A model generated the notes under the pieces. That model was not told the DNA's origin. It was given only the letters and a program-made list of their open reading frames with translations, and made no database searches. A stretch of 64,000 nt of DNA, from the NCBI GenBank assembly GCA_003241785.1, contig QFPW01000018.1, positions 1 through 64,000 on the forward strand. The letters run 5' to 3'. This document shows positions 1 to 16,152 of this stretch, in pieces. The translations under genes were made by a program, and so were the position numbers. Every line of letters starts with the position of its first letter. Position 1 is the stretch's first letter. The DNA comes from Rhodovulum sulfidophilum (GTDB taxonomy: Bacteria; Pseudomonadota; Alphaproteobacteria; Rhodobacterales; Rhodobacteraceae).

Positions 1-97
1 GATCTCGCCCATCGCCATGGAAGAAAAGCTTCGCTTCGCAATCCGCGAAGGCGGACGCACCGTCGGCGCCGGCGTCGTCTCCAAGATCATCGAGTAA
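1..97 (+). CDS. tuf: Elongation factor Tu, C-terminal end (partial)
   Basis: The first 97 bases encode the last 31 residues of EF-Tu, read from base 2 and ending in TAA at 95-97. The residues run ISPIAMEEKLRFAIREGG and finish in VSKIIE, the conserved end of domain III. EF-Tu delivers aminoacyl-tRNA to the ribosome. Only the tail is present, so nothing can be said about the GTPase domain or start. Its place upstream of tRNA-Trp, secE and nusG matches the common proteobacterial tufB locus. Confidence 0.95.
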   Translation, partial: ISPIAMEEKLRFAIREGGRTVGAGVVSKIIE

Positions 98-120
98 TCC
101 GGGTCACCGGATCGCTTCGG

Positions 121-152
121 GCCCGCCGACCCCTGGTCGGCGGGCCTTTTTC
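121..152 (+). terminator. Rho-independent terminator after tuf
   Basis: An 11-bp perfect stem (121-131 with 135-145) with a 3-nt loop is followed by a run of T (147-151). It lies 24 bases after the tuf stop codon and separates tuf from the phosphatase gene. Confidence 0.9.
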
Positions 153-239
153 TTTCGCCGCCCGGCGCCCGTCTTCCGGCGCTGGACAGTCGCCCGGGCT
201 TGCGTCAGACCGGGACCCGCAGGCAAGGAGTTGAACGGC

Positions 240-1043
240 ATGGCCGGACGGACCGAGGGTCACCGGATCTACGCGATCGGGGATATCCACGGCTATCTCG
301 ACAAGCTCGACGCGATGGTGGCGCGCATCCGCGCCGATCTCGCGGCGCGGCCGCATCCGGCGCCGGTGGTGATCTTCCTCGGCGACTACTGCGACCGGGG
401 TCCCGATACCCGCGGCGTCTATGACCGGCTGATCGCGCTCAAGGCCTCGGGCGGGCCGTTCCGCTTCCTGCTCGGCAACCACGACAGCTACCTGCCCGCC
501 TATCTGCGCGATCCCGAATGGTACGACCGGACGTATCACTGGCTGAACCCCGCGATGGGCGGCGGCGAGACGCTCGCCTCCTATGGCGTGAACGGCGCGA
601 CCGACCGCGACCCCGAGGCGACCCGCGACGCCTTCGCCGCCGCCCTGCCCCCGGCGCATCTCGCCTTCATCGACGGCTGCGCGCTCTGGATCAGGATCGG
701 CGGCTATGTCTTCGCCCATGCCGGCATCCGCCCCGGCGTGCCGATGGAGCGCCAGACCCGCGACGACCTGATCTGGATCCGCCAGGGCTTCCTCGATTAC
801 CGCGGCGACTTCGGCTTCAAGGTCGTGCACGGCCACACGATCGTGCCCCAGGTCGAGCATCATCCGAACCGGATCGCGGTCGACACCGGCGCCTTCCGCA
901 CCGGCGTGCTCTCCTGCGTCGTGCTCGAGGACGAGGACGTGTCGCTGCTCGAGCCCGGCGGTCCGCGTCCCTGGCCCGTCGGCTCGGGCCTGCCCTCGGG
1001 CCTCACCGCGTTCCGCAAAGGGCTGAAGTCGCTCTGGCGCTGA
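240..1043 (+). CDS. PPP-family serine/threonine-type metallophosphatase
   Basis: The 267-residue protein has the calcineurin-like phosphoesterase signature in order: GDIHG near residue 15, GDYCDRG near residue 50 and GNHD near residue 83, with later metal-binding histidines in FAHAG and VHGHT. These residues bind two metal ions that hydrolyse phosphoesters; whether the substrate is a phosphoprotein or a small molecule cannot be read. The start is ATG 240 because AAGGAG at 225-230 is spaced correctly for it. An in-frame TTG at 231 would touch that site. It lies alone between the tuf terminator and tRNA-Trp. Confidence 0.85.
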   Translation: MAGRTEGHRIYAIGDIHGYLDKLDAMVARIRADLAARPHPAPVVIFLGDYCDRGPDTRGVYDRLIALKASGGPFRFLLGNHDSYLPAYLRDPEWYDRTYHWLNPAMGGGETLASYGVNGATDRDPEATRDAFAAALPPAHLAFIDGCALWIRIGGYVFAHAGIRPGVPMERQTRDDLIWIRQGFLDYRGDFGFKVVHGHTIVPQVEHHPNRIAVDTGAFRTGVLSCVVLEDEDVSLLEPGGPRPWPVGSGLPSGLTAFRKGLKSLWR

Positions 1044-1189
1044 TCGCCAAGCGACTCCCGCGGCCCGGAGCGGCCGTCTCGGCTCCAATTCTTCACTGAT
1101 TTCGGGGCCGTCCGATATCGCCGCCCGGTCCGGCCGGCGCCCGGTTGGCCGCGGCGTTCCGACTTCGGCTCGAACGGTGTCGAAACCCC

Positions 1190-1218
1190 TTGCGGAGCGC
1201 GGCCAATCCCCCTATCAG
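1190..1218 (+). promoter_or_regulatory. Candidate sigma-70 promoter of tRNA-Trp
   Basis: TTGCGG at 1190-1195 and TATCAG at 1213-1218 are separated by 17 bases, which would start transcription about 15-20 bases before the tRNA. The -35 starts with the TTG that is most conserved in alphaproteobacterial housekeeping promoters. This is inference from pattern and position. Confidence 0.45.
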
Positions 1219-1239
1219 AGGCCGCGCATGCCGGCCCCT

Positions 1240-1315
1240 AGGGGTGTAGCTCAGTTGGTAGAGCATCGGTCTCCAAAACCGAGGGTCGTAGGTTCGAGTC
1301 CTATCGCCCCTGCCA
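1240..1315 (+). tRNA. trnW: tRNA-Trp (anticodon CCA)
   Basis: The 76-base sequence folds as a cloverleaf. The acceptor stem AGGGGTG pairs with CGCCCCT, the anticodon stem TCGGT pairs with ACCGA, and the loop CTCCAAA gives anticodon CCA. The T arm contains GGTTCGAGTCC. The discriminator G and an encoded CCA end (1313-1315) complete it. tRNA-Trp directly before secE is a conserved bacterial arrangement. Confidence 0.97.
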
Positions 1316-1344
1316 GCATGCAAGACCTTCCCTCTCCCCGCTGA

Positions 1345-2709
1345 TCACATCCGGCGCGCGCCGCTCGCGACCGCCGCGGCGAGCGCGAAGGCGATCGCCG
1401 CGCCAAGGCTGACCGTTTCCGCCCGATCCGGCGCGAACTGGAAGGCGAGCGCGGTCAGCGCCGCGCCGAAGGTCATGCCGAGCAGCCGCGCCATCGCCAG
1501 CATCCCGCCCGCCGCGCCCGACCGCGCCCGGGGCGCGGAGGCGAGCATCGTCCGGTTGTTCGGCGCCTGGAAGAAGCCGAAGCCGAAGCCGCAGAGCGCC
1601 ATGCGCCAGCCGATGTCGAAGGCCGAGGCGTCGGCGGGCAGGAACGCGATCAGCGCGAGCCCGAGCGCCACCAGCGCCATTCCCGCCGCGCCGAGCGTGC
1701 TCGCGGCGACGCGGTCCGAGAGATGCCCGGCGATCGGCGCCGAGAGGCCGAGCGCGACCGGCCAGGGCGTCATCAGGAGCCCGGTCGTCACCTGGTCGAG
1801 CCCGAGCGCGTCCTGGAAATGGAAGGGCAGCGCCACGAAGGCGACGATGAAGGCGACGAAGGCGCAGATCGACGCGGTCACCGAGAGGGCGAAGACCGGG
1901 ATCCGCAGCAGGTCGAGCGGGATCAGCGGCGCCGCGGACGCGTGATCGCGGCGGCCGAGCAGCAGGCCGCACGCCGCGGCGCCGGCCAGCGCCGCGAGCG
2001 GCAGCGGCCCGATCCCGCGGGCGAGCGCGTCGAGACCGATGAAGAAGAGGCCGAACATCCCCGCGCAGAGCACCGCGCCCGGCACGTCGACCGGCCGGTG
2101 CGCGGTCTCGGCGTGCGGCAGGTAGCGCCAGGCGAGCCAGGCGTTGAGCAGGCCGGCGGGAACGTTGACCGCGAAGAGCCAGGGCCAGCTCCCGAAGGCG
2201 AGGATCCCGGCGGCGAGCGAGGGGGCCACGGCCGCGGCCACCGCGACGACGAGCCCATTGAGCCCGACGCCGCGGCCGAGCTCGCCCGCCGGATAGGTGT
2301 GGCGCACCAGCGCGCCGTTCATGCTCATGATCGCGGCGCCGCCGAGCCCCTGGAACACGCGCGCGGCGACGAGCGTCGGCAGGTTGGGCGACAGCGCGCA
2401 GAGGAGCGAGCCCAGCGTGAAGACGACGATGCCGACCTGGTAGACCCGGCGGTAGCCCACGCGCTCGCCGAGGGCCGCGAGCGGCAGCAGCGTGGCGAGG
2501 ATGGCGAGCTGGTAGCCGTTGATGATCCAGACGGCGGCCGAGGGGTCGGCGCCGAGCTCGCGCGCGATGCTCGGCAGCGCCACGTTCACGACGGTGCCGT
2601 CGAGCACCGCCATGGTGATGCCGATCGCGATCGCGAGCATGGCGAGATAGCGGCGCGGCGTGGGCAGGCCGTCCGCGTGGATCCGGGGGGAAAGGGCTTG
2701 CGCTGGCAT
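1345..2709 (-). CDS. DHA2-type MFS multidrug efflux transporter
   Basis: The 454-residue protein is very hydrophobic, with about 14 membrane segments. The first carries the DHA2 signature LDGTVVNVALP near residue 36, and the loop after the second has GERVGYRR. These identify the 14-helix drug:proton antiporter group of the major facilitator superfamily (QacA/EmrB-like). It would export a hydrophobic compound using the proton gradient; the substrate cannot be predicted. The gene faces tRNA-Trp and is divergent from secE, interrupting an otherwise conserved translation/transcription gene order. No EmrA-like membrane fusion partner is adjacent, so it probably acts alone in the inner membrane. 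Confidence 0.85.
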   Translation of the reverse strand: MPAQALSPRIHADGLPTPRRYLAMLAIAIGITMAVLDGTVVNVALPSIARELGADPSAAVWIINGYQLAILATLLPLAALGERVGYRRVYQVGIVVFTLGSLLCALSPNLPTLVAARVFQGLGGAAIMSMNGALVRHTYPAGELGRGVGLNGLVVAVAAAVAPSLAAGILAFGSWPWLFAVNVPAGLLNAWLAWRYLPHAETAHRPVDVPGAVLCAGMFGLFFIGLDALARGIGPLPLAALAGAAACGLLLGRRDHASAAPLIPLDLLRIPVFALSVTASICAFVAFIVAFVALPFHFQDALGLDQVTTGLLMTPWPVALGLSAPIAGHLSDRVAASTLGAAGMALVALGLALIAFLPADASAFDIGWRMALCGFGFGFFQAPNNRTMLASAPRARSGAAGGMLAMARLLGMTFGAALTALAFQFAPDRAETVSLGAAIAFALAAAVASGARRM

Positions 2710-2750
2710 GGGGCGGATGCTTGGTCCCGCCCCGGCCGGAAGGCAAGGCC

Positions 2751-2778
2751 TTGCAAAAGCCGGCCGGCTGACTTAGGT
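2751..2778 (+). promoter_or_regulatory. Weak candidate promoter of secE
   Basis: TTGCAA at 2751-2756 and TTAGGT at 2773-2778 with a 16-base spacer lie just upstream of secE, in the only gap between it and the divergent transporter gene. The -10 match is poor, so this is tentative. Confidence 0.3.
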
Positions 2779-2803
2779 GCGGGCAACCGAGCGAGAGGCC
2801 CCC

Positions 2804-3001
2804 ATGGCACGGACCAATCCCCTTCAGTTCATCCAGCAGGTGCGCGCCGAGACCGCCAAGATCACTTGGCCGACCCGCCGCGAGACCATGCTGACCACCG
2901 CCATGGTGATGGTGATGGCCGGCGTCTTCGCCGCCTTCTTCTTCCTGGTCGATCTCATCATCCGCTTCGGGCTCGAGGCGGTGCTGCAGATGGCCTCTTG
3001 A
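2804..3001 (+). CDS. secE: Preprotein translocase subunit SecE
   Basis: The 65-residue single-span protein has the SecE pattern: a cytoplasmic amphipathic helix containing FIQQVRAETAKITWPTRRET, then one long membrane helix (about residues 32-55). The KxTWP motif is characteristic. SecE clamps SecY in the SecYEG channel. Like many alphaproteobacterial forms it lacks the two extra helices found in E. coli. ATG 2804 is preferred over an in-frame GTG upstream because GAGAGG at 2793-2798 is well spaced and the resulting N-terminus matches the family. Confidence 0.95.
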   Translation: MARTNPLQFIQQVRAETAKITWPTRRETMLTTAMVMVMAGVFAAFFFLVDLIIRFGLEAVLQMAS

Positions 3002-3047
3002 ACTCAGCGCCCGCGCGGAGTAAGCGGGCGCCCTCTCGGACAGGCGA

Positions 3048-3084
3048 GGCGCACGTCGATTCGGTCGTGCGCCGTTTCATTTTG
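3048..3084 (+). terminator. Terminator-like hairpin between secE and nusG
   Basis: An 8-bp perfect stem (3048-3055 with 3066-3073) is followed by GTTTCATTTTG. A second 8-bp stem (3007-3014 with 3024-3031) lies just before it. Together they could limit read-through from secE to nusG, so the two genes may not be simply cotranscribed. Confidence 0.6.
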
Positions 3085-3176
3085 TCCGGGAGCGATGTCC
3101 GAGGGGTCCGACGCCCCGCTGGGCGGACGACGCGGGGCGGCCTCTGGCCCGCCCATCGATTGAGGTGACGGACGAC

Positions 3177-3710
3177 ATGGCGCAGCGCTGGTATTCGGTG
3201 AGCGTGCTCTCGAATTTCGAAAAGAAGGTCGCCGAGGCGATCGGCGAAGCCGTGGAGAAGCAGGGCCTCGGCGAGGCGATCACCGAGGTCATGGTTCCGA
3301 CCGAGGAAGTCATCGAGATCCGCCGCGGCAAGAAGGTCCAGACCGAGAAGCGGTTCATGCCGGGCTACGTGCTCGTGCGCATGGAACTCAACGACCGGAC
3401 CTATCACCTGATCAACTCGATCAACCGGGTGACCGGCTTCCTCGGCCCGCAGGGCAAGCCGTCGCCGATGCGCGACGACGAGGTCGCCCGGATCCTGAAC
3501 CAGGTGGTCGAGGGCCAGGAACGGCCGCGCTCGATCATCACCTTCCAGACCGGCGAGCAGGTCAACGTGACCGACGGACCGTTCGAAGGCTTCGCCGGCC
3601 TCGTCGAGGAAGTGGACCAGTCGAACAACCGGCTCAAGGTCTCGGTCTCGATCTTCGGCCGGGCGACCCCGGTCGAGCTTGAATTCACCCAGGTCGCCAA
3701 GGCGTCCTGA
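3177..3710 (+). CDS. nusG: Transcription termination/antitermination factor NusG
   Basis: The 177-residue protein begins MAQRWYSVSVLSNFEKKVAE, the NGN domain that contacts RNA polymerase. It ends in a KOW domain containing FQTGEQVNVTDGPFEGFAG, which binds Rho or ribosomal protein S10. The central stretch RRGKKVQTEKRFMPGYVLV is diagnostic. ATG 3177 is chosen because GAGGTGA (3162-3168) is a good ribosome site and the N-terminus then matches known NusG; an in-frame GTG at 3165 lies inside that site. The gene sits between secE and rplK as in most bacteria. Confidence 0.96.
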   Translation: MAQRWYSVSVLSNFEKKVAEAIGEAVEKQGLGEAITEVMVPTEEVIEIRRGKKVQTEKRFMPGYVLVRMELNDRTYHLINSINRVTGFLGPQGKPSPMRDDEVARILNQVVEGQERPRSIITFQTGEQVNVTDGPFEGFAGLVEEVDQSNNRLKVSVSIFGRATPVELEFTQVAKAS

Positions 3711-3717
3711 CGTGCTC

Positions 3718-3735
3718 CGGGGGCTCCGGCCCCCG
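3718..3735 (+). promoter_or_regulatory. Hairpin in the rplK leader
   Basis: A 7-bp GC stem with a TCCG tetraloop (3718-3724 with 3729-3735) starts the 123-base gap before rplK. In other bacteria protein L1 represses the rplKA messenger by binding near here. I cannot identify the L1 site itself. Confidence 0.35.
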
Positions 3736-3833
3736 ACCCGCAGGTGGGAGGCGAGACCGGCGCGCCGGTCGGACCGCACCACCCCATGTAACGCCCGACG
3801 ATCGCGATCCGAGGGCATGGCAAGGAGGCCATC

Positions 3834-4262
3834 ATGGCCAAGAAGGTTGCAGGCAGCCTGAAGCTGCAGGTGCCCGCCGGCAAGGCGAACCCGTCGCCGC
3901 CCGTCGGCCCGGCGCTCGGTCAGCGCGGCATCAACATCATGGAATTCTGCAAGGCGTTCAACGCGCGCACGCAGGAGATGGAAGTCGGCATCCCGACCCC
4001 CGTGATCATCACCTACTACACCGACAAGTCCTTCACGATGGAGATCAAGACGGCGCCCGCGTCGTATTATCTCAAGAAGGCCGCTGGTCTGAAGTCCGCG
4101 TCGAAGACGCCGGGCAAGGCGACCGCGGGCACGGTGACCGTCGCGCAGCTGCGCGAGATCGCCGAAGCGAAGATGAAGGACCTGAACGCGACGGACGTCG
4201 AGGCCGCGATGAACATCATCGCCGGCTCCGCCCGTTCGATGGGCATCGAGGTGAAGGGCTAA
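3834..4262 (+). CDS. rplK: 50S ribosomal protein L11
   Basis: The 142-residue protein is full length for L11. The N-terminal domain carries the proline-rich PAGKANPSPPVGPALGQRG segment near residues 19-37, where thiostrepton and release factors act. The C-terminal domain with KTPGKATAGTVT binds 23S rRNA in the GTPase-associated centre. AAGGAGG lies just before ATG 3834. Four bases separate its stop from rplA, so the two are translated together. Confidence 0.97.
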   Translation: MAKKVAGSLKLQVPAGKANPSPPVGPALGQRGINIMEFCKAFNARTQEMEVGIPTPVIITYYTDKSFTMEIKTAPASYYLKKAAGLKSASKTPGKATAGTVTVAQLREIAEAKMKDLNATDVEAAMNIIAGSARSMGIEVKG

Positions 4263-4266
4263 GACG

Positions 4267-4965
4267 ATGGCAAAGATCGCTAAGCGCACCAAGGCCGCCC
4301 GCGAAGCCTTCGCCGGCAAGGAGAACCTCGCCGTCGCCGAGGCCATCGCCCTGATCAAGGCGAACGCCACCGCGAAGTTCGACGAGACCCTCGAGATCGC
4401 GCTCAACCTCGGCGTCGACCCGCGCCATGCCGACCAGATGGTCCGCGGCGTCGTCAACCTGCCGAACGGCACCGGCAAGACCGTCCGCGTGGCCGTCTTC
4501 GCCCGCGGCGCCAAGGCCGACGAGGCCAAGGAAGCCGGCGCCGACATCGTGGGCGCCGAGGACCTGATGGAGACCATCCAGGGCGGCAAGATCGAGTTCG
4601 ACCGCTGCGTCGCGACGCCGGACATGATGCCGATCGTCGGCCGCCTCGGCAAGATCCTCGGCCCGCGCAACCTGATGCCGAACCCGAAGGTCGGCACGGT
4701 GACGATGGACGTGGCCCAGGCGGTGAAGAACGCCAAGGGCGGCGAGGTCCAGTTCAAGGTCGAGAAGGCGGGCGTCGTGCACGGCGGCGTCGGCAAGACC
4801 TCGTTCGACGAAGCGCAGCTCGTCGAGAACGTGAAGGCCTTCGTCTCCGCGGTGAACCGGGCGAAGCCCGCGGGCGCCAAGGGCACCTACCTCAAGAAGA
4901 TCTCGCTCTCCTCGACGATGGGGCCGGGCGTGAGCGTCGACATCGCCAACGCGGTCGGCGAGTAA
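4267..4965 (+). CDS. rplA: 50S ribosomal protein L1
   Basis: The 232-residue protein has the L1 sequence throughout, including FDETLEIALNLGVDPRHADQ and the signature VGRLGKILGPRNLMPNPK followed by KVGTVT. L1 forms the mobile stalk at the ribosomal E site and in many bacteria represses its own rplKA messenger. It follows rplK by four bases. Confidence 0.97.
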   Translation: MAKIAKRTKAAREAFAGKENLAVAEAIALIKANATAKFDETLEIALNLGVDPRHADQMVRGVVNLPNGTGKTVRVAVFARGAKADEAKEAGADIVGAEDLMETIQGGKIEFDRCVATPDMMPIVGRLGKILGPRNLMPNPKVGTVTMDVAQAVKNAKGGEVQFKVEKAGVVHGGVGKTSFDEAQLVENVKAFVSAVNRAKPAGAKGTYLKKISLSSTMGPGVSVDIANAVGE

Positions 4966-4998
4966 GCATTTCCTCCGGGGGCGACCTCGGGGAATACC

Positions 4999-5032
4999 GG
5001 GCGGCCGGCCTTCGATCTGGCCGCCCTTCTGT
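4999..5032 (+). terminator. Attenuator-like hairpin after rplA
   Basis: An 8-bp stem (4999-5006 with 5019-5026) followed by the short pyrimidine run TTCTGTC lies 33 bases after the rplA stop. The T run is weak, so it probably attenuates transcription or marks an RNA processing site rather than fully stopping it. Confidence 0.45.
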
Positions 5033-5039
5033 CCGAGAC

Positions 5040-5221
5040 GGTGGGCCGCGCAAGCGTTAAGTCCTGCCTGAGATGGGAAACGATCAGGATCGGATTTGGA
5101 GCCCGACAGGGCTCCGGGGCGGTTTTGGCGGGACCCGTAAAGGACCCGAGACGCCGGGCAACCGGCGAAACTGAGCTGGTGGGGCGGGGAAGCCCAAGCC
5201 ACCGAAACTTGGAGCAACACT
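5040..5221 (+). promoter_or_regulatory. rplJ leader, probable L10 autoregulatory RNA
   Basis: This 180-base untranslated stretch holds two strong hairpins: 5098-5104 with 5109-5115 (GACA loop) and 5152-5157 with 5162-5167 (GCAA loop). A G-rich segment precedes the GTG start of rplJ. Long leaders before rplJ commonly bind the L10/L12 complex and repress translation. The assignment rests on position and visible structure; I could not match it to a covariance model. Confidence 0.45.
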
Positions 5222-5737
5222 GTGGATAGAGCCCAAAAAGAAGTTGTGGTCGGGGACCTCGGCCAGATCTTCGCGGACTCTGGTGTCGTCGTGGTCGCGC
5301 ACTACGAAGGCCTCACGGTTGCCGAGATGACCGATTTCCGCCTGCGTATGAAGAACGCCGGCGGAGCGGTCCGTGTCGCCAAGAACAAGCTCGCCAAGAT
5401 CGCCCTGAAAGGGACCCCCGCCGAGAAGATGGGGGATCTTCTGAAGGGCATGACGGTGCTCGCCTATTCCGAGGACCCGGTCGCCGCCGCGAAAGTGGTG
5501 GATGCCTTTACCAAGGACAACAAGAAGCTTGTTGTCCTCGGGGGTGCGATGGGAGCGACACCGCTGGACGAGGCCGGTGTGAAGGCCGTGGCACAGATGC
5601 CGTCGCGCGAGGAGCTCATCGCTTCCGTCGTGGCCTGCATCGGCGCCCCGGCCGGCAACCTGGTCGCGGCCATTGGCGCGCCCGCGGCGGACATCGCCGG
5701 GATCCTCACCACGCTCGAAGAGCGTGAGGCGGCCTGA
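5222..5737 (+). CDS. rplJ: 50S ribosomal protein L10
   Basis: The 171-residue protein begins MDRAQKEVVV from a GTG codon, with GGAGC at 5212-5216 as ribosome site. The N-terminal part, including HYEGLTVAEMTDFR and RVAKNKLAKIAL, binds 23S rRNA. The C-terminal helix ending LTTLEEREAA is where L7/L12 dimers attach. The GTG start and long leader fit translational autoregulation. It sits between rplA and rplL, as expected. Confidence 0.96.
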   Translation: MDRAQKEVVVGDLGQIFADSGVVVVAHYEGLTVAEMTDFRLRMKNAGGAVRVAKNKLAKIALKGTPAEKMGDLLKGMTVLAYSEDPVAAAKVVDAFTKDNKKLVVLGGAMGATPLDEAGVKAVAQMPSREELIASVVACIGAPAGNLVAAIGAPAADIAGILTTLEEREAA

Positions 5738-5814
5738 GCGACAAGCAACCCGAGGGCCGGAGCGGCGTGACACGCCGATACCGGACAGAACGAACCTGAT
5801 TGGAAACGGAAAAA

Positions 5815-6195
<381 letters not shown>

Positions 6196-6238
6196 TCCCT
6201 CTCCGCATCTATATGGTGCGAGAGCGATCTTGAAATTT

Positions 6239-6274
6239 GGGGGCTGGACCCGCGGTGACGCGGGCCCGGTCCCC
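6239..6274 (+). promoter_or_regulatory. Structured leader between rplL and rpoB
   Basis: A long imperfect hairpin has a 6-bp perfect core (6249-6254 with 6259-6264, GTGA loop) and outer GGGG/CCCC pairing. It sits 44 bases after rplL in a 290-base gap. In E. coli an attenuator in this gap sets rpoBC expression below that of the ribosomal genes, and this may be the counterpart. The rest of the gap (6275-6485) shows nothing I can name. Confidence 0.5.
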
Positions 6275-6485
6275 TATCGGTTTCAGAATGATGTCAGGAG
6301 GTTGAAGCTTTCTTGACGTCGCCAGATGCCTCTCTCCGGAGGCCCGACTCACGGGTTTCCTGACAGATGCATCCTTTCCGGGTGCGCGGCTTTGGGACCC
6401 CGCGCAAGCATGGGATTGGATTGTCGGGCATGGTCGAGCGCCTCGTTCCCCGCCGGAGCGCTCGCGGCACAAGGGTACGAAGAGC

Positions 6486-10617
<4,132 letters not shown>

Positions 10618-10619
<2 letters not shown>

Positions 10620-10641
10620 GGGCGCCCGGCGCCCTCGCTTT
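10618..10641 (+). other. Intercistronic hairpin between rpoB and rpoC
   Basis: An 8-bp perfect stem (10618-10625 with 10629-10636) begins inside the rpoB stop codon TGA and is followed by GCTTT. A terminator here would be unexpected within rpoBC, so RNA stabilisation or processing is more likely. Confidence 0.4.
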
Positions 10642-10665
10642 CCCGAACTCGATCAAGGATTTGAT

Positions 10666-14868
<4,203 letters not shown>

Positions 14869-14908
14869 TCCGGGCGGGCGCCTTCGGGCGCCCGGCCCCC
14901 GCCATGCG

Positions 14909-14946
14909 AAACGGGGCGCTCCGCGAGGAGCGCCCCGTTTTCGTTT
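14909..14946 (+). terminator. Strong terminator of the rpoBC operon
   Basis: A 14-bp perfect stem (14909-14922 with 14927-14940) with a GCGA loop continues into TTTTCGTTTT. A smaller GC hairpin with a TTCG loop (near 14878-14892) precedes it. It marks the end of the rpo operon. Confidence 0.93.
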
Positions 14947-14947
14947 T

Positions 14948-14994
14948 CAGGAGCTCCGCCGCCCCGGGCTCGACCCGGGGCGGCGGAGCTCCTG
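14948..14994. repeat. 21-bp perfect inverted repeat between convergent rpoC and ccdA
   Basis: Arms 14948-14968 and 14974-14994 are fully complementary around a 5-nt CTCGA loop. The core CCCCGGG-N5-CCCGGGG recurs at 21562-21580, so it may belong to a dispersed extragenic palindrome family. On the minus strand it directly follows the end of ccdA after a T-rich stretch, so it may stop transcription from that side. Confidence 0.75.
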
Positions 14995-15014
14995 TACCCT
15001 CCTGAAAAAACCGC

Positions 15015-15767
15015 TCAGCCGATCGTCGCGAGCGTCGGGAAGGTTTCGAGCAGCCAGAACGACAGATTGGTGAAGCCGCCGGTCAGCATCAGCAGGCCGA
15101 CCGCGACCAGGAGCACGCCCATCGCCCGCTCGATCACCGGCATGTGCCGCTTGAGCCCGGCGAGCAGCGTGAGCGCGTGGTTGAGGAAGAATGCGGTCGC
15201 GAGGAAGGGCAGGCCGAGGCCGACGGCGTAGAAGCCCATCATCAGGAGCCCGCGCTCGAGCGAGCCCTCCTGCGCGGCGAGGCTCAGGATCGTGCCGAGC
15301 ACCGGGCCGATGCAGGGGGTCCAGCCGAAGGCGAAGGCGAGGCCGAGCAGATAGGCGCCGAGCGGCGTGCCGCCCTGGTCGCCCGCGTCGATCCGCGCCT
15401 CGCGGTAGAGCAGCGGGATCCGGAGCACGCCGAGGAAGTGCAGCCCGAAGAGCAGGATCACCGCGCCGCCGATCAGCCCCATCTCGCGCTGGTAGGCGAG
15501 GAACAGCCGGCCGAAGGCCGAAGCCGCGAGGCCGAGGATCAGGAAGACGGTCGAGAGACCGAGCACGAAGAAGATCGCGGCCCACATCACGCGCCGGTCG
15601 GCGCCGCCGCCCCGCCGCATGTCCTCGATCGAGGTTCCCGCCATATAGGCGAGATAGGGCGGGACGATCGGCAGCACGCAGGGCGAGAGAAAGCTCAGGA
15701 TCCCGCCGACCAGCGCCACCGCCAGCGCGGGGGCGAGCGCCCCGTCCCAGAGATCGATCCCGAACAT
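15015..15767 (-). CDS. ccdA: Cytochrome c biogenesis protein CcdA (thiol-disulfide transporter)
   Basis: The 250-residue protein has about six membrane helices. Its two redox cysteines lie in the hallmark motifs FLSPCVLPIVPPY and GWTPCIGPVLG at the starts of helices 1 and 4. CcdA moves reducing equivalents from cytoplasmic thioredoxin across the inner membrane to periplasmic thioredoxin-like proteins used in haem attachment to cytochrome c. The start is ATG 15767, preceded by a GGGGTGG ribosome site; a longer in-frame extension would add an unrelated N-terminus. No cytochrome genes are adjacent. Confidence 0.9.
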   Translation of the reverse strand: MFGIDLWDGALAPALAVALVGGILSFLSPCVLPIVPPYLAYMAGTSIEDMRRGGGADRRVMWAAIFFVLGLSTVFLILGLAASAFGRLFLAYQREMGLIGGAVILLFGLHFLGVLRIPLLYREARIDAGDQGGTPLGAYLLGLAFAFGWTPCIGPVLGTILSLAAQEGSLERGLLMMGFYAVGLGLPFLATAFFLNHALTLLAGLKRHMPVIERAMGVLLVAVGLLMLTGGFTNLSFWLLETFPTLATIG

Positions 15768-15885
15768 TCCACCCCGCCCGTCTTCGTTCTTCGCGGCCAA
15801 ACTATCGCGCGGCGCGGCCCGCGTCACGGGCCGCGGCGTCAAAAAGCCGTGGCCAAGCCGGGCCTTTGGTGGCATCGGATCGGGC

Positions 15886-16152
15886 ATGACGAGCTGGGAC
15901 GCCGAGATCGACGCCCGCGGGCTGCTCTGCCCGCTCCCCGTGCTGCGCGCGCGCAAGCGGCTGCTCGCGCTGCCCGAGGGCGCGGTCCTGCGCGTGCTGG
16001 CCGACGACCCGGCCGCGGTGATCGACATGCCGCATTTCTGCGCCGAGGCCGGCCACCGCCTGCTCGCCGCGACCGCCGCCGGGACCGCGACCGCCTACCT
16101 GATCCGCCGCGGGGCGGCGCCGGCGGGTCGGGCGCCGGAGGTCACAGGATGA
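15886..16152 (+). CDS. TusA-family sulfur carrier protein
   Basis: The 88-residue protein has the TusA fold signature: DARGLLCPLPVLRARKRL near the N-terminus contains the conserved Cys-Pro-x-Pro in which the cysteine carries persulfide sulfur. LADDPAAVIDMPHFC and the following strand complete the small two-layer fold. Members move sulfur to tRNA modification, molybdenum cofactor or oxidation pathways; which applies here cannot be read. Its last 11 bases overlap the end of the convergent protease gene. Confidence 0.85.
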   Translation: MTSWDAEIDARGLLCPLPVLRARKRLLALPEGAVLRVLADDPAAVIDMPHFCAEAGHRLLAATAAGTATAYLIRRGAAPAGRAPEVTG

